Counted from the stretch's first letter, positions 23,112-32,080 are shown. The stretch: 64,000 nucleotides of DNA from Nocardiopsis alba DSM 43377 (GCF_000341225.1 NZ_ANAC01000031.1:1-64000); one strand, 5' to 3'. Made by a program: numbers and translations. The notes: generated by a model from the letters alone, not told the origin.

Positions 23112-24782
23112 GTGAGCGCACGACGACTCAGGAAGACCCTCGCGGTACCCGCCGCGGCAGTGCTGGCGGCACCGCTCGCCCTGGCCGCCCCTCCCGTCGC
23201 GGCCGAGACGGTCGACACCGGCGACCTCACCGTGACCTACGTCGAGTCCGCCCGCTGGAACACCGGCTACAGCGGAGAGATCACCGTCCACAACGCCTCC
23301 GGCGCGGACCTCACCGACTGGACCCTCGAATTCGAACTGCCCGAGGGCGGCCGGGTGCACGAACTGTGGAACGCCACCGTCGAGGGCACCGCCGAGGAGG
23401 GCTACACCGTCACGCCGCCGCGCTGGGGCGCCGTCGTCCCCGCCGGAGGGAGCTACGTCTTCGGCTTCAACGGCGTCCACGAGGGCGGCAACACCCACCT
23501 GCTCGACTGCTCCATCAACGGCGCGAACTGCGCGGGCACCTCTTCCCAGGGCCCCGAGCACGACGAGCTCAGCGTCGCCTACTTCACCCAATGGGGGGTG
23601 AAGGAGCGCGACTACCACGTCCGCGACCTCATCGACTCGGGCAGCGCGGACAAGCTCACCCACATCAACTACGCCTTCGGCAACGTGGGCTCCGACGGTG
23701 AGTGCTTCATGACCAACGACCCCGAGGACGGCGACGCGCTCGCCGACTACGGTCGCGTCGTCCCCGCCTCCGAGAGCGTCGACGGAGCCCCCGACGGCCC
23801 CGGCCAGCCGCTGCGCGGCAACTTCAACCAGCTCAGGAAGTTGAAGGAGCTCTACCCGGAGCTGGTCGTCAGCATCTCCCTGGGCGGCTGGAACTGGTCG
23901 GAGCACTTCTCCGACGCGGCGCTCACCCCCGAGTCCCGCGAACGCATGGTCTCCTCCTGCGTCGACCTGTACCTGCGCGGCGACCTGCCCGTCATCGACG
24001 GCGCCGGCGGCGAGGGCGCGGCCTACGGGATCTTCGACGGCATCGACCTGGACTGGGAGTGGCCCGGCTCCGAGGGCAACCCGCACAACACGGTGCGCCC
24101 CGAGGACAGGGAGAACTTCACCGCCCTGGTCCGGGAGTTCCGCGAGCAGCTCGACGCCCTCGGCGAGGAGACCGGCCGTCACTTCGAACTCAGCTCGTTC
24201 ATGCCCGCCGGCGCCTGGCGTCTGGACAGCGGCTACGAGCTGGACGAGATCATGCCGGACTTCGACTTCATCACGGTCCAGGGCTACGACTACCACGGCA
24301 CCTGGGAGACGACCACCAACCACCAGTCCAACCTGCTGCCCGACCCGAACGACCCGGGCGAGGTGATCTCCACCCTCACCAACGTGGAGGCCTACCTGGA
24401 GCGCGGCGTCGACCCGGAGAAGATCGTCCTGGGCGTGCCCTTCTACGGACAGGGATGGACCGGCGTCGAACCCGGACCCGCCGGAGACGGACTCTTCCAG
24501 TCCGCCTCGGGCCCCGCCCCCGGCCTCTACGCCGACGGGACCGAGGACTGGAAGGCGCTCAAGGAGCTGTCCGGTTTCGAGGTGCACCGTGACGACGACC
24601 TGGGCACCGCCTGGCTCTACGACGGCGAGACCTTCTGGACCTACGACGACGAGATCTCCATGGACCAGAAGACCACGTGGGCCATGGACAACGGCCTCGG
24701 CGGCGTCATGATCTGGTCCATCGACGGCGACGACGCCGACGGAAACCTCATCACCGCGATCGACGCGGCGTTGGGCCGGTAG
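23112..24782 (+). CDS. Secreted GH18 chitinase with CBM2-like domain
   Basis: A 556-residue exported chitinase. The signal peptide ends near VAA-ET (about 31). A CBM2-type domain spans about 36-140 and the GH18 barrel about 153-556, joined directly without the FnIII domain of its neighbour. Catalytic DGIDLDWEW is at 309-317 with acid E316; SLGGW is at 256-260. The GTG start follows AGGAG with normal spacing. The strong similarity to the upstream gene points to tandem duplication, after which the FnIII domain was lost here or gained there. Confidence 0.94.
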   Translation: MSARRLRKTLAVPAAAVLAAPLALAAPPVAAETVDTGDLTVTYVESARWNTGYSGEITVHNASGADLTDWTLEFELPEGGRVHELWNATVEGTAEEGYTVTPPRWGAVVPAGGSYVFGFNGVHEGGNTHLLDCSINGANCAGTSSQGPEHDELSVAYFTQWGVKERDYHVRDLIDSGSADKLTHINYAFGNVGSDGECFMTNDPEDGDALADYGRVVPASESVDGAPDGPGQPLRGNFNQLRKLKELYPELVVSISLGGWNWSEHFSDAALTPESRERMVSSCVDLYLRGDLPVIDGAGGEGAAYGIFDGIDLDWEWPGSEGNPHNTVRPEDRENFTALVREFREQLDALGEETGRHFELSSFMPAGAWRLDSGYELDEIMPDFDFITVQGYDYHGTWETTTNHQSNLLPDPNDPGEVISTLTNVEAYLERGVDPEKIVLGVPFYGQGWTGVEPGPAGDGLFQSASGPAPGLYADGTEDWKALKELSGFEVHRDDDLGTAWLYDGETFWTYDDEISMDQKTTWAMDNGLGGVMIWSIDGDDADGNLITAIDAALGR

Positions 24783-24791
24783 GAAAGACCT

Positions 24792-24816
24792 CCGTCCGGC
24801 CTTCGGGGCGGACGGG
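24792..24816 (+). terminator. Hairpin after chitinase 2
   Basis: A 7-bp CCGTCCG/CGGACGG stem, extended by some GC pairing around a TTCG loop, 9 nt after the stop. Confidence 0.55.
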
Positions 24817-24863
24817 AGAGAACGGCGTCGGTGCTCTGATCCGGGGAGCACCGCCGCCGGGGC

Positions 24864-24893
24864 GGGGTGGACCGACGTGCGACGGTCCGCCCC
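24864..24893 (-). terminator. Hairpin terminator after meaB
   Basis: An 11-bp stem with one mismatch (GGGGTGGACCG against CGGTCCGCCCC), 8-nt loop, 24 nt beyond the meaB stop on the minus strand. Confidence 0.65.
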
Positions 24894-24916
24894 GTCCGCC
24901 TTGTGTCCCGGCCCCC

Positions 24917-25876
24917 TCAGAGGCCGGAGGTCGCGCCCAGCTCCTTGAGCAACAGGTCGGCCGCGCCGTAGGGGTCGCGCTCTCCGGAGGCCACCTCGCG
25001 GGCCAGGGAGTCCAGACCGCCGTCGGTCTCCACCCCGCCCAGACGGGAGCGCAGCAGGTCCAGCACGATCGCCTGGACCTCGTCACGGGCTCGGGCGCTC
25101 CGGCGCGCGGCGAGCTCCCCGGAGGACTCCAGGTGGGCGAAGTGTCCGTCGATCCGCTCCCACAGCTCGTCGACGCCCTTGTCCTCGGCGGCCACCGTCA
25201 TGACGATCGGCGGCTTCCACTCCTCGTCGGTACGGTCCTTCATCGCGATCATCTGGCGGAGTTCGCGCAGGGTCACCCTGGCCCCGTCCCGGTCGGCCTT
25301 GTTGATCGCGAACACGTCCGCCACCTCCAGGACACCGGCCTTGGCCGCCTGGACCGAGTCGCCCATACCCGGCGCGCACAGGACCACCGTGGTGTCCGCC
25401 TGGCCCGCGATGTCGACCTCCGCCTGGCCCACGCCCACGGTCTCCACCAGGATGACGTCGAACCCGGCCGCGTCCAGGACCCGGAGCGCGTGCGGGGTCG
25501 CCCACGACAGCCCGCCCAGGTGACCGCGGTTGGCCATGGAACGGATGTAGACGCCCGGGTCGGTGGCGTGCTCCTGCATACGGACCCGGTCGCCCAGCAG
25601 GGCGCCGCCGGTGAAGGGCGAGGAGGGGTCCACCGCGAGCACGGCGACCGTCCTGCCCTGGGCGCGCACCGCACGCACCACGGCGTTGGTGGTGGTGGAC
25701 TTGCCCACCCCCGGGGAACCGGTGAAGCCCACCACCCGGGCCCGACCGGTGTGGGGCGCCAGCCCCGCCATGATGGGACGCAACTCCTCGGCGCCGTTCT
25801 CCACCAGGGTGATCGCGCGGGCCAGCGCCCTGCGGTCACCGCCGTGGACCCGTTCGACCAACTCGGGGGCGTTCAT
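24917..25876 (-). CDS. meaB: MeaB-type G-protein chaperone of B12-dependent mutases
   Basis: A 319-residue GTPase (ArgK/MeaB family) that gates adenosylcobalamin loading and protects acyl-CoA mutases. The P-loop GSPGVGKST is at 53-61, VDPSSPFTGGALLGDR is the switch region typical of MeaB, VETVGVGQ contains the G3 equivalent, and NKAD is the base-specificity motif. The ATG at 25876 has GAGGAG upstream. A perfect 12-bp hairpin lies just before that site. Its natural clients here are isobutyryl-CoA mutase (icmA) or a methylmalonyl-CoA mutase encoded elsewhere. Thiolase and epimerase genes follow in the upstream direction. Confidence 0.94.
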   Translation of the reverse strand: MNAPELVERVHGGDRRALARAITLVENGAEELRPIMAGLAPHTGRARVVGFTGSPGVGKSTTTNAVVRAVRAQGRTVAVLAVDPSSPFTGGALLGDRVRMQEHATDPGVYIRSMANRGHLGGLSWATPHALRVLDAAGFDVILVETVGVGQAEVDIAGQADTTVVLCAPGMGDSVQAAKAGVLEVADVFAINKADRDGARVTLRELRQMIAMKDRTDEEWKPPIVMTVAAEDKGVDELWERIDGHFAHLESSGELAARRSARARDEVQAIVLDLLRSRLGGVETDGGLDSLAREVASGERDPYGAADLLLKELGATSGL

Positions 25877-25898
25877 GTGACTCCTCGACTCGACCGCT

Positions 25899-25927
25899 CG
25901 GGGCGGGGGCTCATGGCCCCCGCCCCG
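25899..25927 (-). other. Perfect hairpin before the meaB ribosome binding site
   Basis: A 12-bp perfect stem (CGGGGCGGGGGC with its complement) with a 5-nt loop, ending about 10 nt from the meaB GAGGAG site. It could end thiolase transcription or affect meaB expression. Confidence 0.5.
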
Positions 25928-25943
25928 TGGGTTCAGGTGCGTC

Positions 25944-25974
25944 GTGCCCCTCCGGGGGTCTCCCGGAGGCACGG
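25944..25974 (-). terminator. Hairpin after the thiolase gene
   Basis: Stem CCTCCGGG/CCCGGAGG, extended by GTGC/GCAC with a small bulge, on the minus strand about 80 nt after the thiolase stop. Confidence 0.5.
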
Positions 25975-26055
25975 TGTTCTTCTCGGTTGGTGGGTGCTGC
26001 TCGGTCCCGGCCGCCTCTGCCCGGGCGGCCGGGGTCGTACTCGGGTGTTCGGCGG

Positions 26056-27243
26056 CTACTCGGCGGGCACCGAGAACAGCAGGGCGTCGCCCTGGCCACC
26101 GCCGCCGCACAGGGCCGCGGCACCGAGGCCGCCGCCACGACGGCGCAGTTCGTGGATCAGGTGCAGGGCGATGCGAGCCCCCGAGGCGCCGATCGGGTGA
26201 CCGATCGCGATGGCGCCGCCGTTGACGTTGACGATCTCCTCGGAGACGCCCAGGTCCTTGGTGGACTGGATGCCGACCGCGGCGAACGCCTCGTTGATCT
26301 CGATGAGGTCCAGGTCCTCCACCGAGCGGCCCGCCTTGGTCAGGGCGTGCTTGATGGCGTTGGAGGGCTGGGAGTGCAGCGAGTTGTCCGGGCCGGCGAC
26401 GTTCCCGTGCGCGCCGATCTCGGCGAGGACGGGCACGCCCAGCTCCTCGGCCTTGGCCCGGCTCATCACGACCACCGCGGCGGCACCGTCGGAGATCTGC
26501 GAGGAGGAGCCCGCCGTGATGGTGCCCTCACGGTCGAAGGCGGGGCGGAGCCGGCCCAGGCTCTCCTCCGTGGTGTCCGGGCGGACACCCTCGTCGCGCG
26601 AGAACACGATCGGGTCGCCCTTGCGTTGGGGGATCTCGACGGGGACGATCTCCTCGTCGAAGAGGCCCTTCTCCGCCGCGGCGGCGGCGCGCTGGTGGGA
26701 ACGGGCGGCGAAGGCGTCCTGTTCGGGACGCAGGATGCCGAGCTTCCCGTTGTGCCGCTCGGTGGAGGCGCCCATGGAGTCGCCTTCGAAGGCGTCGGTG
26801 AGGCCGTCGTGCGCGGTCGCGTCGATGACCTCGATGGAGCCGTACTTGTAGCCCTTGCGGGACTTGGGGAGCAGGTGCGGGGCGTTGGTCATGGACTCCA
26901 TGCCGCCCGCGACCACGATGTCGAACTCACCGGCGGCGATGAGCTGGTCGGCCAGGGCGATGGCGTCCAGACCGGACAGGCACACCTTGTTGATGGTCAC
27001 CGACGGGACGTCCATGGGGATGCCGGCCTTGACCGCGGCCTGGCGTGAGGGGATCTGGCCCGCGCCGGCCTGGAGCACCTGCCCCATGACGACGTAGCCG
27101 ACCTGATCACCACTGATACCGGCGCGCTCCAGGGCGGCCTTGATCGCGAAACCGCCCAGGTCTGCGGCGGAGAACCCGGCGAGGGAGCCGAGGAGTCGGC
27201 CGGTGGGGGTCCGTGCCCCACCGACGATGACGGAACCGGGCAT
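26056..27243 (-). CDS. Acetyl-CoA acetyltransferase (thiolase)
   Basis: A 395-residue thiolase catalysing reversible condensation of two acetyl-CoA or cleavage of acetoacetyl-CoA. The nucleophilic cysteine lies in INKVCLSGLDAI, the histidine in GGAIAIGHPIGASGAR and the second cysteine in ALCGGGGQGDA; INEAFA is also present. The length is typical of the biosynthetic/degradative class II group. GGAGG sits 9 nt before the ATG. It is divergent from the epimerase gene (86 bp apart), an arrangement shared with mycobacterial fadA4 and its neighbour, and is followed by meaB. Confidence 0.94.
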   Translation of the reverse strand: MPGSVIVGGARTPTGRLLGSLAGFSAADLGGFAIKAALERAGISGDQVGYVVMGQVLQAGAGQIPSRQAAVKAGIPMDVPSVTINKVCLSGLDAIALADQLIAAGEFDIVVAGGMESMTNAPHLLPKSRKGYKYGSIEVIDATAHDGLTDAFEGDSMGASTERHNGKLGILRPEQDAFAARSHQRAAAAAEKGLFDEEIVPVEIPQRKGDPIVFSRDEGVRPDTTEESLGRLRPAFDREGTITAGSSSQISDGAAAVVVMSRAKAEELGVPVLAEIGAHGNVAGPDNSLHSQPSNAIKHALTKAGRSVEDLDLIEINEAFAAVGIQSTKDLGVSEEIVNVNGGAIAIGHPIGASGARIALHLIHELRRRGGGLGAAALCGGGGQGDALLFSVPAE

Positions 27244-27329
27244 CTTAACTGGCCTCCAAGTGATGGGTGACGCACCTGGTCTGCAACGATACCCACACAG
27301 CCCTCATCGACGTTCGGGAGGTTCGCCCC

Positions 27330-27788
27330 GTGAGCAACGCACCCAGCCCCACCGGCCCGTTCTCCGGCCTGACACGACTGGACCACGTCGGCATCGCCTG
27401 CCGGGACCTCGACGCCTCGATCGAGTTCTATCGGAGCACGTACGGCTTCGAGGTGGAGCACGAAGAGGTGAACGAGGAGCAGGGCGTGCGGGAGGCGATG
27501 CTCCGGATCAACGGCACCGACGACGGCGGCGCCACGTATCTGCAACTCCTGGAACCGACCCGGGAGGACTCTCCGGTGGCGAAGTTCCTGGCCCGGAACG
27601 GCGAGGGCGTGCACCACCTGGCCTTCGGCACGGGCGACGTCGCCGCGAGCGCCGCCGGGATCGGTGAGCGCGGGGTCCGGGTACTGGACTCCGAGCCCCG
27701 TACGGGGACCGCCGGTTCCCGGATCGTCTTCCTCCACCCGAAGGACTGTGGGGGTGTCCTCACCGAATTGGTACAGAGCGCACATTGA
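27330..27788 (+). CDS. epi: Methylmalonyl-CoA epimerase
   Basis: A 152-residue vicinal-oxygen-chelate protein that interconverts R- and S-methylmalonyl-CoA. Metal ligands are expected at the histidine of RLDHVGIAC, the histidine of GVHHLAFG and the glutamate of LTELVQ, all present. The GTG at 27330 is chosen because GGGAGG lies 8 nt upstream and the VOC domain begins soon after; an ATG 63 nt upstream would add unconserved residues. No methylmalonyl-CoA mutase pair is in this window, so the partner must be elsewhere. Confidence 0.92.
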   Translation: MSNAPSPTGPFSGLTRLDHVGIACRDLDASIEFYRSTYGFEVEHEEVNEEQGVREAMLRINGTDDGGATYLQLLEPTREDSPVAKFLARNGEGVHHLAFGTGDVAASAAGIGERGVRVLDSEPRTGTAGSRIVFLHPKDCGGVLTELVQSAH

Positions 27789-28199
27789 GGACACGCTGAG
27801 CCGTCGAACGGTCTCTCCACGTCACGAGATCATTCCGGACGGATCACATCTTGCACACTATAGGCGTGGTTGACCTTCGACCCCACCGGAAGTTACCCGA
27901 AACCCCCTCCCCCAGGGGCCTGTGCTTGATAAAGTCGGCTAGCCGCCGGATGTCTTTCCTCCGGCGTCGATCCGTGTCCCGCGGTCCGGTCGTGAACCGG
28001 GTCGGTCGCGCCCACCGATGTCATCACACGGGGGCGACCCATTGGAGGCGATCAGGGTCCTACCGTCGTATCGACCGCCCGTATCCCGGCTCTCACGTCC
28101 CGGACTCACCCGCCCGTCCACCAGGGGCGTGCAGCCGCCCTCCCGCCGCCTCCGGCAGTTCGCAAGTAGCCGTCTCGCACCCGTTCAGGATTCCGCCAC
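27789..28199. other. Intergenic region upstream of filP
   Basis: About 410 bp without a supported gene. It must hold the end of the epimerase transcript and the filP promoter. TATAGG (near 27860) and TTGATA (near 27928) are promoter-like but lack good partners. AGGA is present near the filP ATG. Confidence 0.4.
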
Positions 28200-29495
28200 A
28201 TGTCGTCAAACAACATTGACACCCAGCTCAACAACATCTTCGACGAAGACAACACCCCTCAAGAATTCGACGTGGTGCTGCGTGGCTATGACCGCACCCA
28301 GGTAGACGACTACGCGGCCGGCCTCCGCAACGAGGTCAAGCAGGCCAACAAGAAGGTCGAGAAGCTCAACTCCGAGCTCGCGGCCAAGGACCGTCAGCTC
28401 CAGGAGCGCGAGCGCCCCTCCTACTCCGGCCTGGGCTCGCGGATCGAGGAGCTGCTGCGTCTGGCCGAGGAGCAGGCCAACGAGCTGGTCCAGAGCGCCC
28501 AGATCGACGCCAACGACATCCGCTCGGCCGCCAAGATCGAGGCCGCCGAGATGCGCGCCGCCGCCGAGTCCGAGGCCACCGAGGTGCGCACCCTCGCCCA
28601 GCGCGAGGCCGACGAGCAGCGTCAGTCCGCCGAGTCCGAGGCGGAGGAGATCACCACCACCGCCCGCCGTGAGGCCGACGAGCTGGCCTCCACCACCGAG
28701 CGCGAGGTGCAGAAGAAGCGCTCCGCCGTCGACCACGAGATCGCCGAGAAGCGCGCGACCTTCGAGGGCGAGATCGCCAAGCTGCGCACCACCACCGAGC
28801 GCGAGTGCGCCCAGGCCCGTGCCGCCGCCAAGCGCGAGCGCGACGAGACCATCCAGGCCGCCAAGAGCCAGGCCGAGGAGCTGCGCAAGAACGCCGAGCG
28901 CGCCTACGCCGAGTCCGAGGCCCGCCGCACCGAGGCCGAGGACCAGTTCGAGCTCCAGCTGGCCGACCGCCGTGCCGAGGTCGAGCGTCAGGACGCCGAG
29001 CGTCTGGCCGCCGCTCAGGCCGCCACCCAGCAGATGGTCAACGAGGCCGAGGAGCGGGCCCGCAGCGCCGAGGACCGCGCCACCAAGGCCAGCCAGCAGG
29101 CCGAGCAGACCCGCCGCGAGGCCGAGAACCACGCCAAGCAGCTCCTGGGCAACGCCAAGAAGAACGCCGCCCAGATCGAGGCCGACGCCAAGTCCAAGGC
29201 CGAGCACCAGCTCAACGACGCCAAGTCCGAGGCCAACCGGATCATGACCGCCGCCAACAAGGAGGTCGACGAGCTCAACCGCCAGCGCGACAGCATCCAG
29301 TCGCACCTTCAGCAGCTCCGTCAGCTGCTCGGTGGCGGTGCCGCTCCGGCCGCGGCCGCCCCGGCCGCCCCCGCGGCCATCCAGCAGGAGTCCGCTCCGG
29401 CGGCCCCCGCCGCTCCGGCCCCGGCCGCCGAGGAGCCGAAGCAGCCCGCGCACTCGGGCAAGGGCTCCGACGACGAGGACTGGTGGCAGGAGTAG
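28200..29495 (+). CDS. filP: FilP/Scy-like coiled-coil filament protein
   Basis: A 431-residue cytoskeletal protein. A DivIVA-like N-terminal segment (FDVVLRGYDRTQVDDYAAGL, 23-42) precedes about 300 residues of nearly continuous, Ala/Glu/Arg-rich coiled coil (about 45-370). The tail is Ala/Pro-rich and ends in an acidic GSDDEDWWQE. In Streptomyces, FilP and Scy of this type help the polarisome and hyphal stiffness, and are encoded next to a methylmalonyl-CoA epimerase, as here. Only one such gene is present here, against two (filP and scy) in Streptomyces, so the exact counterpart is uncertain. Confidence 0.85.
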   Translation: MSSNNIDTQLNNIFDEDNTPQEFDVVLRGYDRTQVDDYAAGLRNEVKQANKKVEKLNSELAAKDRQLQERERPSYSGLGSRIEELLRLAEEQANELVQSAQIDANDIRSAAKIEAAEMRAAAESEATEVRTLAQREADEQRQSAESEAEEITTTARREADELASTTEREVQKKRSAVDHEIAEKRATFEGEIAKLRTTTERECAQARAAAKRERDETIQAAKSQAEELRKNAERAYAESEARRTEAEDQFELQLADRRAEVERQDAERLAAAQAATQQMVNEAEERARSAEDRATKASQQAEQTRREAENHAKQLLGNAKKNAAQIEADAKSKAEHQLNDAKSEANRIMTAANKEVDELNRQRDSIQSHLQQLRQLLGGGAAPAAAAPAAPAAIQQESAPAAPAAPAPAAEEPKQPAHSGKGSDDEDWWQE

Positions 29496-29530
29496 GCACG
29501 GCCGCCCCGGCGGTGTCCCTCCGACACATC

Positions 29531-29568
29531 GAAGGGCCCGGCACCCCGCGTGGGGTGCCGGGCCCTTC
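29531..29568. terminator. Bidirectional terminator between filP and a hydrolase gene
   Basis: A 17-bp perfect stem (GAAGGGCCCGGCACCCC with its complement) and a GCGT loop between convergent genes. It is the strongest hairpin in the window. Confidence 0.85.
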
Positions 29569-29621
29569 GGCGTACCGGGTCGGGGAGACCCTCGTCGAGG
29601 GTGCCCGGGCTCCGGGAAGGG

Positions 29622-30353
29622 TCAGACGACGTCCTTCTCCCAAGGGCCGTCCCACTCGGTGGGCAGCGGGTAGGCCTTCGGGTTGACCCGACGGACGATC
29701 TCGTCGAGGACCCGACGCACGTACGGCTCCCCCACCCACAGGTGCTTGGCCCCGTCGACCGCGATGATCTCCGCCTGGGTGAGGGGCGCGAAACGCCACC
29801 GGGCCTCGTCGGGCTTGAGGTAGTCGTCGTGTTCGGGCACCAGCGCCACCACCGGCTTGCCCGAGTCCGCCCAGACCTTCATGTCGGCCTCTCCGGCACG
29901 GTGCAGCGGCGGAGACAGCAGGAGGGCGCCCATCACCTGGGGGTCGCAACCCCACTTGAGCGCCAGTTCGGTTCCGAAGGACCAGCCCAGCAGCCACGGG
30001 TTCGGAAGTTCCTCGAACTCGGTGAACTCGATGGCGGCGTGGACGTCGAACCGCTCGGTCTCGCCCTCGCCGAACTCGCCCTGGCTGGTGCCGTGACGTG
30101 AGGTCGTGCCTCGGGTGTTGAAGCGCAGTACCGCGACGTTGGCCAGGGCCGGCAGACGGAACGAGGCCTTGCGCAGAACGTGGCTGTCCATCATGCCCTC
30201 GGCCGTGGGCAGCGGGTGCAGGCACACGAGGGTGGCGTCGGGGCGCCCGCCCTCGGGCATCGCCAGCTCACCGACCAGCTCCAGCCCGTCGGCGGTGTGC
30301 AGTGTGATGGGGCGGCGCTCGGCGGGCAGCACCGTGGTGGCTCGGATCTCCAT
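29622..30353 (-). CDS. Alpha/beta hydrolase
   Basis: A 243-residue alpha/beta-hydrolase. The oxyanion part is LVCLHPLPTAEG, the nucleophile elbow GWSFGTELA (Ser), the acid probably in ALVPEHDDYLKP and the histidine in GAKHLWVGEP. The protein resembles the YcjY/dienelactone-type family of small actinobacterial hydrolases with unknown substrate. The ATG at 30353 begins the conserved N-terminus; upstream in-frame codons overlap the neighbouring gene. It follows the zinc-ribbon-like gene by 23 nt, so both are probably in one transcript. Confidence 0.8.
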   Translation of the reverse strand: MEIRATTVLPAERRPITLHTADGLELVGELAMPEGGRPDATLVCLHPLPTAEGMMDSHVLRKASFRLPALANVAVLRFNTRGTTSRHGTSQGEFGEGETERFDVHAAIEFTEFEELPNPWLLGWSFGTELALKWGCDPQVMGALLLSPPLHRAGEADMKVWADSGKPVVALVPEHDDYLKPDEARWRFAPLTQAEIIAVDGAKHLWVGEPYVRRVLDEIVRRVNPKAYPLPTEWDGPWEKDVV

Positions 30354-30376
30354 GGCTCTTCTCTTCAGTGCGGGGA

Positions 30377-30706
30377 TCAGTGACGGGGTGCCCGGGGCGA
30401 ACGTCGCGAGCGCCGTTCCCAGCAGGAGGAGTGCCAGTGCCGTCGGTCCTCGCCGTCGCCGTAGGGGCGCCAGGCGACCACGTGCGCCATCCCGGTGGGG
30501 ATCTCCTGGGCACAGCCCGGGCAACGATAGGTCTTGGTGGCGGCCGCGCCGGGGATGCTGCGTATGACGTACTCGCCGTCGGGCCCGGTCTCTCGACGCT
30601 GGCCCCCGGTTATGCGCAGCATGAGGGCGTCCTCGTCGGCGGGACCGGAGGCGTCTTTGCGGCCTCGGGCGGACTTACGGCGTGAACTGTTACGGCGCGG
30701 ACTCAC
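30377..30706 (-). CDS. Small conserved actinobacterial protein, zinc-ribbon-like
   Basis: A 109-residue protein of unknown function. The N-terminus is strongly basic (SPRRNSSRRKSARGRK) and the middle carries YRCPGCAQEI followed by HVVAW and HWHSSCW, a Cys/His set that could bind zinc. Homologues in Streptomyces are often labelled ATP/GTP-binding proteins without clear support; no Walker motif is seen here. The hydrolase gene starts 23 nt downstream. Confidence 0.7.
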   Translation of the reverse strand: MSPRRNSSRRKSARGRKDASGPADEDALMLRITGGQRRETGPDGEYVIRSIPGAAATKTYRCPGCAQEIPTGMAHVVAWRPYGDGEDRRHWHSSCWERRSRRSPRAPRH

Positions 30707-30809
30707 CCTTCAAGGGTAGGAGAGGAGCACCAGTGCCCACCGCCGCGCCCCGGCCGCCGGGAGCGTGACCTCGGCGGCCCCGGCCAGTGTGGTCCTCCGG
30801 ACATCGATC

Positions 30810-30842
30810 GGGCGCCGGCGGGATCGCGTCCCACCGGCGCCC
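30810..30842 (-). terminator. Hairpin terminator after the 3-hydroxyacyl-CoA dehydrogenase gene
   Basis: A 9-bp GGGCGCCGG stem with its complement, continued by GGGA/TCCC pairing, 17 nt beyond the stop. Confidence 0.7.
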
Positions 30843-30859
30843 GGGTCCGGTCCGAGGAC

Positions 30860-32080
30860 CTAGTGTCCCTGGCAGGCGCAGCCTCCGCCGCCGTGCGAGT
30901 CGGACTCGTCGACGTCGGGCAGCATGTCCATGAGCAGCGGGGCGGGCACGGCGATCGTGGTGAGGCCGTACTCCGACATGGCGACCAGTGTGGTGATCAC
31001 GGATTCGGCGCCGCGCTCCTCCAGCAACTCGGAGGGGCCCTTCGGGTAGCCGCAACCGAACCGCATGGCGGTGTCGACGTCCTTGGCGGAGGCGTACCCG
31101 TCGCCGATCATGCGCAGGGCGTCGTCGATCTGCGGGGCGATGAGCATCTCGCCGAGGTCGAGGGACTCCTCCTCGCGCACCATCTCCGCGAGACGGCCGG
31201 TGGGGAGCGGCTCGGGGGCGTCGTCGGCGGAGGTGTAGAAACCGCCACCGGTCTTGCGCCCCAGGCGGCCGGCGGCGACCATCCGGCGCAGCAGCGGGGA
31301 GGCCGAGTAACGCGGGTCGTGGAACTCGTTCCAGAGCACGTCCATGACGGCCAGGCACACGTCGAGCCCGACCAGGTCGGCCAGGGTGAGCGGGCCCATC
31401 GGGAGACCGGCGGCCTTCTTGACCGCCTCGTCGATCTCCTCGCGGGTGGCGATCCGGCGCTCGTAGAGGCGGATCGCGTCGTTGATGTAGGGCACCAGGA
31501 GGGCGTTGGCCACGAACCCGCCGCGGTCGGCGATGGTGATGGGCGTCTTACCGACGCGCTTGGCCACCTCGGTGACGACATCGACGGTCTCGGCGCTGGT
31601 GGAGACGGTGGTGACGACCTCGGCCAGCTTCATGACCGGGGCCGGGTTGAAGAAGTGCAGACCGACGACCTTCTCGGGACGGTCGGTCAGCGCGGCGATC
31701 TCGGTGACCGACAGCGACGAGGTGTTGGTCGCCAGGATCGTGCCGGGAGCGCAGATCCGGTCGAGGTCGCCGAACACGTCACGCTTGATGTCCATGCGTT
31801 CGGGGACGGCCTCGACGACGAAGTCCACGTCCGAGAGGTCCTCCCGGGACGTGCTGAACGTGAGGCGGGCGTCGATAGCGGCGCGCTCGTCCTCGGTGAT
31901 CTTGCCCTTGTCGACCGCCCGTGTGAGGGACTTGTCCACGTGGCCCCGGCCGCGGTCGAGGGCGGCCTGGTCGATCTCGACCCCGACGACGTTGAAGCCC
32001 GCTCGGGCGAACACCTCAGCGATGCCCGCACCCATCGTGCCCAGTCCAACGACGCCGACCTTGTCAAATTCCTGCACCAT
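30860..32080 (-). CDS. 3-hydroxyacyl-CoA (3-hydroxybutyryl-CoA) dehydrogenase
   Basis: A 406-residue NAD-dependent dehydrogenase oxidising 3-hydroxyacyl-CoA. The Rossmann motif GLGTMGAG is at 12-19, the catalytic histidine is in LHFFNPAP and the glutamate/asparagine region in DRGGFVANALLVPYIND. After the first C-terminal domain (about 180-280) a second, shorter copy follows (about 310-390; RFGCGYPKGPSELLEE), making it longer than the 280-residue single-domain form. The tail ends GGGGCACQGH, an unusual Cys/His cluster. A TAAGGT element 7 nt before the ATG suggests a leaderless message. Confidence 0.93.
   Translation of the reverse strand: MVQEFDKVGVVGLGTMGAGIAEVFARAGFNVVGVEIDQAALDRGRGHVDKSLTRAVDKGKITEDERAAIDARLTFSTSREDLSDVDFVVEAVPERMDIKRDVFGDLDRICAPGTILATNTSSLSVTEIAALTDRPEKVVGLHFFNPAPVMKLAEVVTTVSTSAETVDVVTEVAKRVGKTPITIADRGGFVANALLVPYINDAIRLYERRIATREEIDEAVKKAAGLPMGPLTLADLVGLDVCLAVMDVLWNEFHDPRYSASPLLRRMVAAGRLGRKTGGGFYTSADDAPEPLPTGRLAEMVREEESLDLGEMLIAPQIDDALRMIGDGYASAKDVDTAMRFGCGYPKGPSELLEERGAESVITTLVAMSEYGLTTIAVPAPLLMDMLPDVDESDSHGGGGCACQGH

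Noticed and set aside
20849..24782. Assembly error duplicating one chitinase gene
   Set aside because: The copies differ throughout, including domain content, and intergenic sequence has diverged apart from the regulatory blocks.
28206..29453. Long Leu/Gly-rich minus-strand frame opposite filP
   Set aside because: It mirrors the repetitive coiled-coil codons of filP; its low-complexity product is a shadow.
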